64,000 nucleotides of DNA from Rubricoccus marinus (GCF_002257665.1 NZ_MQWB01000011.1:104487-168486), one strand, 5' to 3'. Numbered from the stretch's first letter, positions 17,625 to 26,604 are shown. A program made the numbers and translations. Notes: generated from the sequence alone by a model not told the origin.

Positions 17625-18638
17625 ATGATCTACCGCGACCCCGCCCCACCCTACCGCCCCGAAGCCGACCGCTACGGCGGCATGGCGTACGTCCGCTGCG
17701 GACGGAGCGGGCTCAAGCTGCCCGCCGTCTCGCTCGGCCTGTGGCACAACTTCGGGAGCGTGGACCGCTACGAGAACGCCCGCGCGATGGCGCTCCGCGC
17801 CTTCGACCTCGGCATCACGCACTTCGACCTCGCCAACAACTACGGCCCCGAGAAGGGCTCCGCCGAGGAGACCTTCGGCCGCATCCTCGCCGAGGACCTG
17901 GCGGGCTACCGCGACGAACTGGTCATCTCGACCAAGGCGGGCTACGGGATGTGGCCCGGCCCCTACGGCGAGTGGGGCTCGCGGAAGTACATGCTCTCCA
18001 GCCTCGACCAGAGCCTCACGCGCATGGGGCTGGACTACGTCGACGTCTTCTACTCCCACCGCTTCGACCCCGAGACGCCTCTGGCGGAGACGATGGGCGC
18101 GCTGGCGCACGCCGTCCGCAGCGGCAAGGCGCTCTACGCCGGCGTCTCGAACTACCCGCCCGAGGCGACCCGCGAGGCCGCGGCGCTCCTCCGCGAGCTG
18201 GGCACTCCGCTGCTCATCCACCAGCCCAAGTACTCCATGCTGGAGCGCGCGCCAGAGGCTGAGCTGTTCGGCGTGCTAGAGGATGAGGGCGTCGGCGCCA
18301 TCGTGTTCTCGCCGCTGGCGCAGGGGCTGCTGACCGACAAGTACCTCGATGGCATCCCAGACGACTCCCGCGCGGCGAAGGCCACAGGCTTTCTGCGCGA
18401 GGACCAGGTCACCGACGACGTGGTCGAGACGGTCCGCCAGCTCCGCGAGGTCGCCCGCACCCGCGGGCAGTCCATGGCGCAACTCGCGCTCGCGTGGACG
18501 CGGCGGCGCCCGGAGGTCACGTCGACTCTCATCGGCGCCAGCCGCGTGGAACAGATCGAGGAGGCCGTCGAGATGCTCAGCCAGGCGCCTCTGGCGGACG
18601 GCGAGATCACCGAGATCGAGACGATCCTCGGCCGCTGA
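17625..18638 (+). CDS. Aldo/keto reductase, YghZ/L-glyceraldehyde-3-P reductase type (AKR14)
   Basis: 337 residues from ATG 17625. It matches Escherichia coli YghZ from memory along most of its length: YVRCGRSGLKLPAVSLGLWH, FDLGITHFDLANNYGPEKGS, ELVISTKAGYGMWPGPYGEW, YVDVFYSHRFDPETP, LLIHQPKYSML, SPLAQGLLTDKYLDGIP, SMAQLALAWTRRRPEVTSTL. The AKR tetrad Asp, Tyr, Lys and His is present in FDLANNY, STKAG and YSHR. It reduces small aldehydes with NADPH. Its link to mannan use is positional only. Confidence 0.92.
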   Translation: MIYRDPAPPYRPEADRYGGMAYVRCGRSGLKLPAVSLGLWHNFGSVDRYENARAMALRAFDLGITHFDLANNYGPEKGSAEETFGRILAEDLAGYRDELVISTKAGYGMWPGPYGEWGSRKYMLSSLDQSLTRMGLDYVDVFYSHRFDPETPLAETMGALAHAVRSGKALYAGVSNYPPEATREAAALLRELGTPLLIHQPKYSMLERAPEAELFGVLEDEGVGAIVFSPLAQGLLTDKYLDGIPDDSRAAKATGFLREDQVTDDVVETVRQLREVARTRGQSMAQLALAWTRRRPEVTSTLIGASRVEQIEEAVEMLSQAPLADGEITEIETILGR

Positions 18639-18669
18639 ATCCGCACGGGCGCCAGAGGCGGACCCTGAC

Positions 18670-18694
18670 GCGCCAGAGGCCCGTCCTCTGGCGC
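18670..18694. terminator. Decamer-pair hairpin between convergent genes
   Basis: GCGCCAGAGG, loop CCCGT, CCTCTGGCGC: perfect 10-bp arms in the 55-bp gap between the convergent reductase and EamA genes, ending at the EamA stop codon. Its position suits a bidirectional terminator; another decamer sits just upstream at 18650. Confidence 0.6.
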
Positions 18695-19611
18695 TAGCCG
18701 TACATCGCCACGACGGCGGCGCCCAGCGTGACCAGCCCGCCGCCCACGAGCCGCGAGTGCCCCGCCCCGCGCTCGCCCAGGAACACCATCCCCGCCACGA
18801 CCGCCAGCAGAATGCTCGTCGAGGCCAGCGCCGTGACGTACCCGGCGGGCGCCTCGCTGAGCGCAAACTGGAGGCCCACCTGCTGGACGGCGTAGAGCGC
18901 GCCAGAGGCGACCACCCAGAGCCACCAACGGCTAGCCTCTGGCGGCTCCGTGCCTGGCGGCTCGGCTTTCAGCGTCTCCGCCTCTGCCGTCTCGCGCAGA
19001 GAACGTGGGAGCAGCGGCGCCACGAGCGCCATCGCCACCGCCGAGCCCAGCGCGAGCGTCACCGCCCACGGCATCGGCCCGGACGCCGCGATGCCCACCC
19101 TGTGGAGCACCGTCGTGAGGCTCCACGCGAGGATGGACACGCCCGCCCAACGGCCCGCCGGATCGCGCGCGAGCGCCCGGAACGGTGCCAGCACCCCACG
19201 CTCCCCTCCCAGCCCGAGCTCGTAAACGCCAGAGGCCACCAGCGCCACGCCCGCGAAGGCCTCTGGCGTCGGCCGCTCGCCGAGCAGCAGGGCGCCGCCG
19301 AGCGTCACCGTGACGGGCATCAAGCCGAAGAGCGGCTGCACGAGCGAGAGGTCGCCTGCGCGCAGCGCCAGTGAGAACGCCAGCGTGCCGACGATCTCCA
19401 GCGGGATCACGAGCGCGGTCGCGACGGCGTAGTCCGCGCCGAGCGGAGCGCCCAGCCCGCCCCCCACGAGGAGCGCGAGGAGCACGATTCCGCCAGCGGC
19501 CCGGTACGCCACCGTCGAGGCGATAAGGCCGCCCGCGCCCAGGGTCCGCTTGAGCGCCAGCCCCGTCCCGGCAGCGCCGACGGCAGAGAGGAGGGTGAGC
19601 GGAATCCACAT
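18694..19611 (-). CDS. EamA/DMT-family transporter
   Basis: 305 residues and about ten hydrophobic helices in two EamA halves (MWIPLTLLSAVGAAGTGLAL at the N-terminus; ALYAVQQVGLQFALSEAPAG and TSILLAVVAGMVFLGERG in the second half). The conserved end-of-domain pattern FLGERGAGHSRLVGGGLVTL is present. Inner-membrane exporter or permease of the drug/metabolite superfamily; substrate unknown. Convergent with the reductase and divergent from the esterase gene across a gap that includes the 19706 operator-like site. Confidence 0.88.
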   Translation of the reverse strand: MWIPLTLLSAVGAAGTGLALKRTLGAGGLIASTVAYRAAGGIVLLALLVGGGLGAPLGADYAVATALVIPLEIVGTLAFSLALRAGDLSLVQPLFGLMPVTVTLGGALLLGERPTPEAFAGVALVASGVYELGLGGERGVLAPFRALARDPAGRWAGVSILAWSLTTVLHRVGIAASGPMPWAVTLALGSAVAMALVAPLLPRSLRETAEAETLKAEPPGTEPPEASRWWLWVVASGALYAVQQVGLQFALSEAPAGYVTALASTSILLAVVAGMVFLGERGAGHSRLVGGGLVTLGAAVVAMYG

Positions 19612-19705
19612 GAGGCGCTAAATGGGGGGGCGTCGAGCCCCGTGAGAAGCAGACCAGGTAAGGTGCAGCCACGCGGGACCGGATATACTAAATTGATTGG
19701 ATGAA

Positions 19706-19713
19706 AAGCGCTT
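19706..19713. promoter_or_regulatory. AAGCGCTT operator-like palindrome upstream of esterase gene
   Basis: AAGCGCTT in the context GAAAAGCGCTTCCAC, the third copy of the shared site. It falls between two in-frame ATGs (19701 and 19722), which argues that 19722 is the real start. An AT-rich TATACTAAATTGATT stretch just upstream may hold the promoter. Confidence 0.45.
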
Positions 19714-19721
19714 CCACCTCG

Positions 19722-22700
19722 ATGACCACGTTCTCCTGGCGCCTCCTCGGCGCCCTCCTCCTTCTCGTCGTCGCGCCAGCGGCCTCGGCACCGCTGCAGC
19801 TGTTCCCCTACTTCGCCAGCGGCGCGGTGCTCCAGCGCGAGGCCCCGATCCCCGTCTGGGGCCAGGCGGGTGCGGGCGCCGAGGTCACGGTGACGCTCGC
19901 GGGCACCAGCGCGACCGTAACGGCCGACGCCGCAGGCCGCTGGCGCGCCGCGCTCCCCGCACGCGCCGCTGGCGGACCCTTCGCGATGACCATCGCGTCT
20001 GGCGCGCAGACGCGGACGCTGACGGACCTGTACGTCGGCGACGTGTGGGTGGCCTCGGGCCAGTCCAACATGGAGTGGCGGTTGGACCAGGCCGATGGCG
20101 GCATCGCCGAGGCCAACGCGGCCAACGACCCGCAGCTTCGCCAGTTCAAGGTCCCGAAAGGACTCGCGAACGAGCCCTCGAACACGCTCCCGGCGGGCGC
20201 TGCGTGGGCCAGCGCGACGACGCCAGCGGCCACGCGCGCCTTCTCGGCCGTCGCCTACTACGCGGCGCGAGGCCTCCGCGCCGAGCTCGGTATTCCCATC
20301 GGCATCCTCAACACGTCCTACGGCGGCAGCCGGATCGAGACGTGGATGTCGGAAGACATGCTCGGGTACGACGAGGGCGACGTGACGCTCGGCAACGGAG
20401 AGCCCGAGCGTCAGCCGACAGTCGCGTGGAACAAGATGGTTCACCCGCTGCTCGGCCTTCCCTTCAAGGGCGTCCTGTGGTACCAGGGCGAGTCCAACGC
20501 TGACAACCTGGACGACGCGCTCGCCTACGGCGACCTCTTCCAGACCATGATCACCGGCTGGCGCGCGGACTTCGGCCAGGGCGACCTCCCGTTCGTGTGG
20601 GTCCAGCTTCCCAACTTCGGCGCCCTACAGACGGTAGCTGAGGGCACGCCGCCGACTTACAACGCGTGGCCCGAGCTTCGTGCAGGTCAGAGCCGCGCGC
20701 TCGCGCTCCCGAACACCGGCGAGGTCATCTCCATCGACACCGGCAACCCGGACGCCAGCGGCTCCGTGGACATCCACCCGACCAACAAGGAGCCGGTCGG
20801 CGAGCGGATGGCGCTCGTGCTCCGCGAGGTCGCCTACGGTGAAGACATCGTCGCCAGCGGCCCGCGCTACGCCTCCAACCAGCTTCTCGACGATGGCAGC
20901 GTCGCGGTGAGCTACACCGGCCTCGGCAGCGGCCTCGCGAACGCGGACGGCACGCTGAACGGCTTCACCATCTCGGGCGCGAACGGCACCTTCGTCTGGG
21001 CCAACGCCGAGATCGACGGCGACCGCGTCATCGTGTCGAGCCCGTCCGTCTCGACCCCCGCCATGGTGCGCTACGCGTGGCAGTACAACCCGGGTAACCT
21101 GGGCGTACCCGGCGCGGCAGACCTGACCAACGCCGAGGGCTTGCCCGCGGCGCCGTTCGAAGCCGCGGTCAACCCCGGCTTCTCCATCGCGCAGTTCTCT
21201 GCCGCCCGCACGACCATCGAGGCCGGTCAGAACACCGTCCTCTCGTGGCGCGTGTTCGACGCCGCCACGGTCACGCTCGACGGTGCGCCTGTGGCCCTGG
21301 AGGGCTCGCAATCGGTCTCGCCAGAGGCCACGACGACCTACACGCTCACGGCCGTGAGCGCCTCTGGCGAGACGCTCACGGCGAGCGTCACCCTTGAGGT
21401 GATCGACCCGAGCCTCATCAACCGCGCCCGCAGCCAGCCCGCGACGGCCTCGACGGTCGAGGCGTGCTGCGGCGATCCGCGAGAGGCGGCGTTCGCCGTG
21501 GACGACGACCTCACGACGCGCTGGGCCAGCGCCTGGAGCGACGGCGTGGGCGACAACCCCGAGGACCCCAACTACGACGGCACGCCCGATGACGAGTGGC
21601 TCGCCGTCGATCTCGGCGGCCCGATCGACATCGACCGCGTGATTCTGACCTGGGAGGCCTCCTTCGGGACGGTCTACGAGCTTCAGACCTCCTTCGACGG
21701 CTACAACTGGACGACCGTCTACCGCGAGGACGCAGGCGACGGCGAGGTGGACGACATCACCTTCTCGGCGCCCGTCACCGGGAGCCACCTCCGGATGCAA
21801 GGCATCGATCGGACGACTATCGCCGGACAGCAGTTTGGCTACTCGCTCTTCGACATCGCGGTCTACGGCGAGGTCTCAGCCATCGTCCCGCCGACCGCAG
21901 CCGCCAGCCCACGCACGGGCAACGTTGTCACCGCTGGCGAGGCGACAACGCTCGTCGCCGACGTAAGCGGGAGCGTTCAGACCGCGACGTTCTACGTTGA
22001 CGGCGTCGAGCTCGCGACCGACGACGCGGCGCCGTTCATCGCGTCGTGGACGCCAGAGGCCTCTGGCGTCGCCGAGGTCACCGTGGAGGTCGTGGACGCC
22101 TCGGGCATCACAGTCCGCTCCGCGCCCGCCGTCGTCTTCGTGGACGACGGCTCGCTCGTCCGCTTCGAGGCGGAGGACGCCACGGTCGAAGGCGGCAGCG
22201 ATGGCAACGGTCACACGCCTCTGACGAGCAGCAGCGCCGCCAGCGGCGGCGAGTACCTCGACCTCCGTGAGCAGTGGGCGATCACGCTGCCGCCGGTGAC
22301 GGTGGACGAGGCGGGGACGTACCTCCTCAGCATCGGCTACCAGATGACGTACGAGTCGCCCAAGACGCAGAACCTCATCGTCAATGGTGTGACGACGCCC
22401 ATCGTGTTCACCGCGCCGGACAATTCGACCTGGATGCAGCGCGGCCTGGAGGTCCAGCTCAACGCGGGCGAGAACGCGATCTCGCTCGTCGGTTCCTGGA
22501 ACTACATGAGCGTGGACTTCCTCGCTGTGGGCGCCGCGACGCCGCCGACCTCTGGCGAGAACGCTCCCAGCACCGGCTCGCTGATGCTAGACGCGCCGCG
22601 TCCCAACCCCGCCAGAGGCGCGACGACGATCCACTATTCCATCCCTGAGGCGGACCACGTCCGCCTGGACTTGCTGGATGTGCAGGGCCGCCGTGTCGCC

Positions 22701-22838
22701 GTCCTCGTCGACGCAAATCAACCCTCGGGCGAGCACTCCCTCCCTGTTTCGACCAGCTCGCTCGCGGTCGGCGTTTACGTGTTGCATCTCACCGCTGGGC
22801 GCGCGGCACAGAGCCGCCGCATGACCGTTGTCCGTTGA
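19722..22838 (+). CDS. Multidomain sialate O-acetylesterase-like esterase, T9SS-secreted
   Basis: 1038 residues from ATG 19722 (ATG 19701 adds seven). Signal peptide (LLGALLLLVVAPAASA), then a SASA-type SGNH esterase at about 25-480 with Ser in VWVASGQSNMEW, FKGVLWYQGESNADN, and Asp/His in VDIHPTNKEPVGERMA. Next come a linker beta domain, a discoidin (F5/8C, CBM32-like) domain at about 570-730, an Ig-like domain at about 740-815, a CBM35-like domain at about 820-935 (VRFEAEDATVEGGSDG, YMSVDFLAV), and a C-terminal T9SS sorting domain (LDAPRPNPARGATTIHYSI). Family members remove acetyl groups from glycans; here acetylated mannan is the probable target. Confidence 0.9.
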   Translation: MTTFSWRLLGALLLLVVAPAASAPLQLFPYFASGAVLQREAPIPVWGQAGAGAEVTVTLAGTSATVTADAAGRWRAALPARAAGGPFAMTIASGAQTRTLTDLYVGDVWVASGQSNMEWRLDQADGGIAEANAANDPQLRQFKVPKGLANEPSNTLPAGAAWASATTPAATRAFSAVAYYAARGLRAELGIPIGILNTSYGGSRIETWMSEDMLGYDEGDVTLGNGEPERQPTVAWNKMVHPLLGLPFKGVLWYQGESNADNLDDALAYGDLFQTMITGWRADFGQGDLPFVWVQLPNFGALQTVAEGTPPTYNAWPELRAGQSRALALPNTGEVISIDTGNPDASGSVDIHPTNKEPVGERMALVLREVAYGEDIVASGPRYASNQLLDDGSVAVSYTGLGSGLANADGTLNGFTISGANGTFVWANAEIDGDRVIVSSPSVSTPAMVRYAWQYNPGNLGVPGAADLTNAEGLPAAPFEAAVNPGFSIAQFSAARTTIEAGQNTVLSWRVFDAATVTLDGAPVALEGSQSVSPEATTTYTLTAVSASGETLTASVTLEVIDPSLINRARSQPATASTVEACCGDPREAAFAVDDDLTTRWASAWSDGVGDNPEDPNYDGTPDDEWLAVDLGGPIDIDRVILTWEASFGTVYELQTSFDGYNWTTVYREDAGDGEVDDITFSAPVTGSHLRMQGIDRTTIAGQQFGYSLFDIAVYGEVSAIVPPTAAASPRTGNVVTAGEATTLVADVSGSVQTATFYVDGVELATDDAAPFIASWTPEASGVAEVTVEVVDASGITVRSAPAVVFVDDGSLVRFEAEDATVEGGSDGNGHTPLTSSSAASGGEYLDLREQWAITLPPVTVDEAGTYLLSIGYQMTYESPKTQNLIVNGVTTPIVFTAPDNSTWMQRGLEVQLNAGENAISLVGSWNYMSVDFLAVGAATPPTSGENAPSTGSLMLDAPRPNPARGATTIHYSIPEADHVRLDLLDVQGRRVAVLVDANQPSGEHSLPVSTSSLAVGVYVLHLTAGRAAQSRRMTVVR

Positions 22839-22886
22839 CGCTTCCCGCCGGTTTAGCGCAGCGGGAAAGTTGAGTTGGACAAGTGG

Positions 22887-23066
22887 CTAGGCGGCCGGGG
22901 CGGCATGCGGTTCGGCAATGGGGTGGGCCGATAGCGAGTCGGTGTCGCCGTCGTGACCCCGAGTGCCGATTCGGCCGTCGTCTGTCCCCGTCCAGCCCGG
23001 GGCGCCGTGACTAGCGTCGTAGCTGCGCTCGACGAGGACGAACTCGGACTCGCTGACGTAGGCCAT
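22887..23066 (-). CDS. Hypothetical small protein, uncertain
   Basis: 59 residues (begins MAYVSESEFVLVERSYDASH), third codon positions mostly G or C, as in real genes here. No recognisable domain and no clear ribosome site. It lies in the 495-bp gap 22839-23333 between the esterase and methyltransferase genes; apart from one decamer at 23308 I see nothing else in that gap. It may be spurious. Confidence 0.3.
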   Translation of the reverse strand: MAYVSESEFVLVERSYDASHGAPGWTGTDDGRIGTRGHDGDTDSLSAHPIAEPHAAPAA

Positions 23067-23333
23067 GGTCGTGGTCGAAGTCGCTCGCGGCATAGGCGCC
23101 GTGATTCGAGCGAGTGTCTGCCACGGAGAGGTCAGGAGTCCGGGTTGCCCTCCATCCGTGGTTCTTCTCGCTCGGAGTTGGACGACCCGTGAGTTAACCG
23201 GCGTAGTTGGGCAGTGGGATGTGGCCAGAGCGTTCCGCCAGTGGCTGGGGTCTCGGTTGTGACCGGGCATAGGCGATCAACCTGGGAGCCTGGGTGTGCA
23301 TTCGCTGACGCCAGAGGCATCTCTCATCAACCT

Positions 23334-24500
23334 TTATCGACCATGCCGGCGGTCCTGCACGTTCTCCGCCGCCGTTCGACGCCGCTGCGTCCCCTTCCAA
23401 AAACCTCTCAGTGCGTCGGTCGGGGCATGACCCGCTTCACCCTGCGGGCGCCCAATGCCTGTCAGCCGATGGACAGGGTAGGCGAGGAGTCGTCGGGCTG
23501 GACCGAGGGCCTCCACAGCGTCCGGAACCGTTTCGGCGGTGGCTTCCACGCGCCCGTGGTGGTCACCGAACTCGGCCGTCGGCATTCGGTCTACGACCAG
23601 GAGCCGCGTACGCGCCGATGTTCCGTACGGGCGGTAAACCGCCCCGCCTATTTCTAAGTCGGCACGGAGACGATACGGGTCCGTGTCGATGGCCTCAAAG
23701 AACGGTCGGTGGGTCGGCTTGCCCCGTTGGACGGCGGCGCTGAGCACGGCCACGAGCCGCCCGCCCGCGTCGAGACGACGGAGGGCCTGGAGCACGTGGG
23801 TGGTCCCGACCTTCGGGACGCGGCGGTGGCCTAGTCGCCCGGCGGTCTGGGAGAAGGGCGGGTTCATTAGTACGACGTCGGCGCGGGCCTCTGGCGGCAG
23901 GATGGCGTCTAGGTGATCGGCGTTCTCGCGCGTGAGCGTCTGGGACGGGTCCTGGCCTGCCTCGGCCAGAAGGACCGCCAGCAGGTCGGCCCGGCGACCG
24001 CACAACTCGTTGGCGTGGACCGTAGCGCGGGCGGCGAGCGCGAACGCGCAGAGCGCGCCGGTCCCAGCCGAGGGCTCCAGAACGCGGTCCCCCTCCCCCA
24101 CCCCACCGACCCAGGCACACAGCCCGGCGTAGGCCGCTGGCGTCGAGAACTGCTGGTAGTCGTTCTGCTCGGCCGTCCGGCGCGTCTGGCTGGGCAAGAG
24201 CGCCGATAGCCGCTCGACCTCGGCGAGCGCGTCGCGCGCGCCAGAGGCCTCTGGCGGGAGGCGCCCGACCGTACGGAGCAGGTGGAGGTGGAGGCCGAGC
24301 TCGGCGGCGTCGTAGGCGTCGCGGGGCGAGAAGGCGCCCTCGGCGAGCGTCCCGCCGTAGGCGTCAGCCGCGAGGGCGAACAGGTCGCGCGCGGTGAGCG
24401 CTCGGGAGGATGCGATGGCGCGTTCGACTTCGCGGGCGAGACTCTGGCCAGCTAGTGCTGTCCCTTGCGGGGTGGCGGCGGCGTTCTGAATCGGCGTCAT
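23334..24500 (-). CDS. N6-adenine-type DNA methyltransferase (strawberry-notch-associated type)
   Basis: 388 residues from ATG 24500 (GTG 24548 is possible). Motif I is GDRVLEPSAGTGALCAFAL and motif IV is DVVLMNPPFSQTAGR, a gamma-class N6-adenine methylase signature; QNDYQQFSTPAAYAGL precedes. Plasmid and phage proteins with this domain usually continue into a strawberry-notch SF2 helicase. Here the protein ends soon after the methylase in a basic tail (LRGFWKGTQRRRTAAEN), so it may be a stand-alone or truncated derivative. First gene of the accessory region. Confidence 0.8.
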   Translation of the reverse strand: MTPIQNAAATPQGTALAGQSLAREVERAIASSRALTARDLFALAADAYGGTLAEGAFSPRDAYDAAELGLHLHLLRTVGRLPPEASGARDALAEVERLSALLPSQTRRTAEQNDYQQFSTPAAYAGLCAWVGGVGEGDRVLEPSAGTGALCAFALAARATVHANELCGRRADLLAVLLAEAGQDPSQTLTRENADHLDAILPPEARADVVLMNPPFSQTAGRLGHRRVPKVGTTHVLQALRRLDAGGRLVAVLSAAVQRGKPTHRPFFEAIDTDPYRLRADLEIGGAVYRPYGTSARTRLLVVDRMPTAEFGDHHGRVEATAETVPDAVEALGPARRLLAYPVHRLTGIGRPQGEAGHAPTDALRGFWKGTQRRRTAAENVQDRRHGR

Positions 24501-24595
24501 GGTCGCGGGGGTGTGTGGACGGGGCGTCGCCCCCGCCGCCCCGGTCACACAGCGTCCGCGGTCCTACTCAGCGCGGTGTCACTCCCCAGGGGTCC

Positions 24596-25132
24596 TCACG
24601 CCATGTTTGGCGTGCCCCACCAGGCGCCCGCCCGCCCGGCACACACGAGCCCTAGCCCCCAGGATGGGGGCGGCGTGATGCTGACCGGGAGCCACACGAG
24701 GGCGCGGACGCCCAGGCCGAGCGCCAGCGCCAGCGAGGCCCACGACCCGGAGCCGAAGCCGGCGAAGCAGGCCGACGAGGACGCCGAGGGCACCAGGCCT
24801 GCAGGGCACGCCCGGCCCGGAGCCGACACCCACAGGGCCGACGGGCCGGAAGCGGCCACCCGACGGACGACGGCGGTGGACCGCCGCGCGAAGCGGCCCC
24901 GCCCCCGCCCGAAGCTGGCGGCATGGAGCACGAGCGCCGACGGCGCGAGCTGGCGAGCCACCTGGTCTATGCCGGACATGCAGCCGGTGACGACGGAGGC
25001 GCCGGGGGCGAACTGGCGGACCGCCCAAGTGATGGCCCGGACGCAGCCGGGAGCGGCGGAGCGGCTGCCGGAGACGCCGACGACGGACGCGGAGCGGAGG
25101 AGGCGGGAGAGGGCGGAGACGGAGGCGGGCAT
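24596..25132 (-). CDS. SLOG/DprA-like Rossmann protein
   Basis: 178 residues from ATG 25132. The pattern SASVVGVSGSRSAAPG, SVVTGCMSGIDQVAR, LVLHAASFGRGRGRFARRST, FGSGSWASLALALGLGVRAL resembles the nucleotide-binding SLOG fold of DprA/YpsA-like plasmid proteins (Gly-Ser-Arg start, TGC-GID loop, GSGSW loop). Function unknown; relatives are suggested to bind nucleotides or DNA on mobile elements. It lies upstream of the methyltransferase and points the same way. Confidence 0.65.
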   Translation of the reverse strand: MPASVSALSRLLRSASVVGVSGSRSAAPGCVRAITWAVRQFAPGASVVTGCMSGIDQVARQLAPSALVLHAASFGRGRGRFARRSTAVVRRVAASGPSALWVSAPGRACPAGLVPSASSSACFAGFGSGSWASLALALGLGVRALVWLPVSITPPPSWGLGLVCAGRAGAWWGTPNMA

Positions 25133-25250
25133 GGCGGCTGGGAGCAGGAGGGGCGCCCCGTGCTGGGGCGACACTGCTCACCGAGGCGCGCCGGAGGGGA
25201 TGGCAAAGCGGATCTCCGATCCGCGGGGCCGCCCGGAGCCACGCTCAGCC

Positions 25251-25268
25251 GGGCCAGCGTGCTGGCCC
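25251..25268. repeat. 18-bp palindrome GGGCCAGC-GT-GCTGGCCC
   Basis: Perfect 8-bp arms with a 2-bp centre in the 341-bp gap 25133-25473 between two leftward genes; a smaller one, GCGGATC-TCC-GATCCGC, is at 25208-25224. Together they may end the transcript of the 25474-26019 gene. Nothing else is evident in this gap. Confidence 0.4.
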
Positions 25269-25473
25269 GAGCGAGCATGGCGAGGACGGAACCGGAGGCC
25301 GCGTCAGCGGCTGGAGTGGCCCTTGCCAGGCCCGAGGCGTGCCCGAGCGTGTAGAGTCCCCAATCGGGCGCTCCCTCTGCTCTCCGTCACGGCGTGCAGA
25401 CCCGTTCCGCGATGCCGACCTCACCTGCCCGTCCGGGTCTCTTGGCCCGGCGTTCGGGTCAGACCCGGCGTCG

Positions 25474-26019
25474 TCAGGCGCAGACGTTCCGCTCGCCGCG
25501 TGCGAGCAGCGCCGGCACGGTCTCGCCGTAGAGCACACGGAGCGACGCCTCGCGGACCTGGAGGTCGGAGGCGAAGGCGTCGAGCTGGGCGCGGCCACGC
25601 GCGCGGATGGTCTCGATCACGCGGTCGGGGCCGAGCACCTCGCGGAGCGCGCGGACGACGCCGCTCTCGCTGTCGCACAAGGCGAAGCGGATGGGCGCGC
25701 CGCCGTCGCCGTCAAGGAAGTCCTGGGGCTCGGCGTCGGGGTCATGGAGGTTGACCGGGGCCGCGCAGGTGATGTACCCGTCGTCCTCGGCCCGCCCGAT
25801 CTCGAAGAGGAGCGAGACGACGGCCTCGCGCGTGAGCGTGGCGAGCGAGACCGGTTCGGTTTCGACCGCGGCGCGCTCGGCTTCGGTGGGGTCGCGGAAG
25901 CCGATAAAGACGATGACGGCGTCTCGGTCAACGACGGCACGCGCGCCTTCGATGGGGATGCGGACGGGGCCTCGGGTGGTGGTAGCGGCGGGCTGACCGA
26001 CGCGGAGGGCGTAGCTCAT
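25474..26019 (-). CDS. Hypothetical protein
   Basis: 181 residues (MSYALRVGQPAATTTRGPVR). Mixed alpha/beta composition with a regular acidic pattern (VSLLFEIGRAEDDGYITCAA; GGAPIRFALCDSESGVVRAL), no signal peptide or membrane segment, no family I recognise. Codon use matches real genes. It lies in the plasmid-like block between the SLOG gene and umuDC, where small accessory proteins are common. Confidence 0.65.
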   Translation of the reverse strand: MSYALRVGQPAATTTRGPVRIPIEGARAVVDRDAVIVFIGFRDPTEAERAAVETEPVSLATLTREAVVSLLFEIGRAEDDGYITCAAPVNLHDPDAEPQDFLDGDGGAPIRFALCDSESGVVRALREVLGPDRVIETIRARGRAQLDAFASDLQVREASLRVLYGETVPALLARGERNVCA

Positions 26020-26173
26020 GGCGATCTCCGGCGAAGCGACTTCGCCGCTGGGCGCACCGAGGTGCGCGGAGAAGAGGAGCGGCGAGGGCTCGCGCCGACC
26101 TACACAGGAAGGGGCGGACGCTCCGTAGGCGTCCGGCGCTCGTGCTACGCGCCAGAGGCTCGGGCGATCCGGG

Positions 26174-26425
26174 TTAGGCGTCGGTGGAGTCTCCGTCCAC
26201 GTTCAGCGTTCGGCCGGCCAACCGCTCGAACTGTGCGACGGGGTCTTCGCGCTCGGCATCCACCCGGTCGAGGTGGCGTTCGATCTCCTCGACCTCGGCC
26301 TTGGCTTCCGGGAAGATGTCGGCGAGCGCGAGGAGGGGCGCGTAGCTCGATGGGGACGTGAACCCGTACCGCTTGTCGACGACGGCCTGGGCCAGCAGCG
26401 CTCGCATCCGGGGGGACAGGGTCAC
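26174..26425 (-). CDS. Hypothetical small helical protein
   Basis: 83 residues (MTLSPRMRALLAQAVVDKRY). Predominantly helical and acidic (AKAEVEEIERHLDRVDAERE), with no recognised domain. It lies upstream of the 181-residue unknown in the same direction; 154 bp separate them. Possibly a small plasmid-encoded regulator, but nothing in the sequence shows that. Confidence 0.55.
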   Translation of the reverse strand: MTLSPRMRALLAQAVVDKRYGFTSPSSYAPLLALADIFPEAKAEVEEIERHLDRVDAEREDPVAQFERLAGRTLNVDGDSTDA

Positions 26426-26580
26426 AGCGGTCGAGATCGGGTCGAGAGTCGAACGGGACGTCGGCAGGGCGCGCGCGGTGGGCTCAGGCTACGTAGCTAG
26501 ACACTCTGGGATGTCGCATATAACCTGCACCTGTGAGACCAGCCGTCTGGGCGCTTCTCTCCCTACGGCCTCCCCCGCGC

Positions 26581-26604
26581 CCTCCCCTCCCGCGGGAGGG
26601 GAGG
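26581..26604. repeat. Perfect 24-bp palindrome (CTCCCCTCC family)
   Basis: Arms CCTCCCCTCCCG / CGGGAGGGGAGG form a perfect 24-bp palindrome in the 520-bp gap 26426-26945 upstream of umuD. Close relatives are at 47513-47534 and 52357-52376. The rest of the gap contains one decamer (26838) and a GAACATGTGC sequence (26745-26754) that is only weakly LexA-box-like. Confidence 0.6.

Noticed and set aside
24465..25754. 429-codon plus-strand frame
   Set aside because: Arg/Pro/Ala-rich and overlaps two leftward genes with better composition (SLOG protein and 181-residue unknown).
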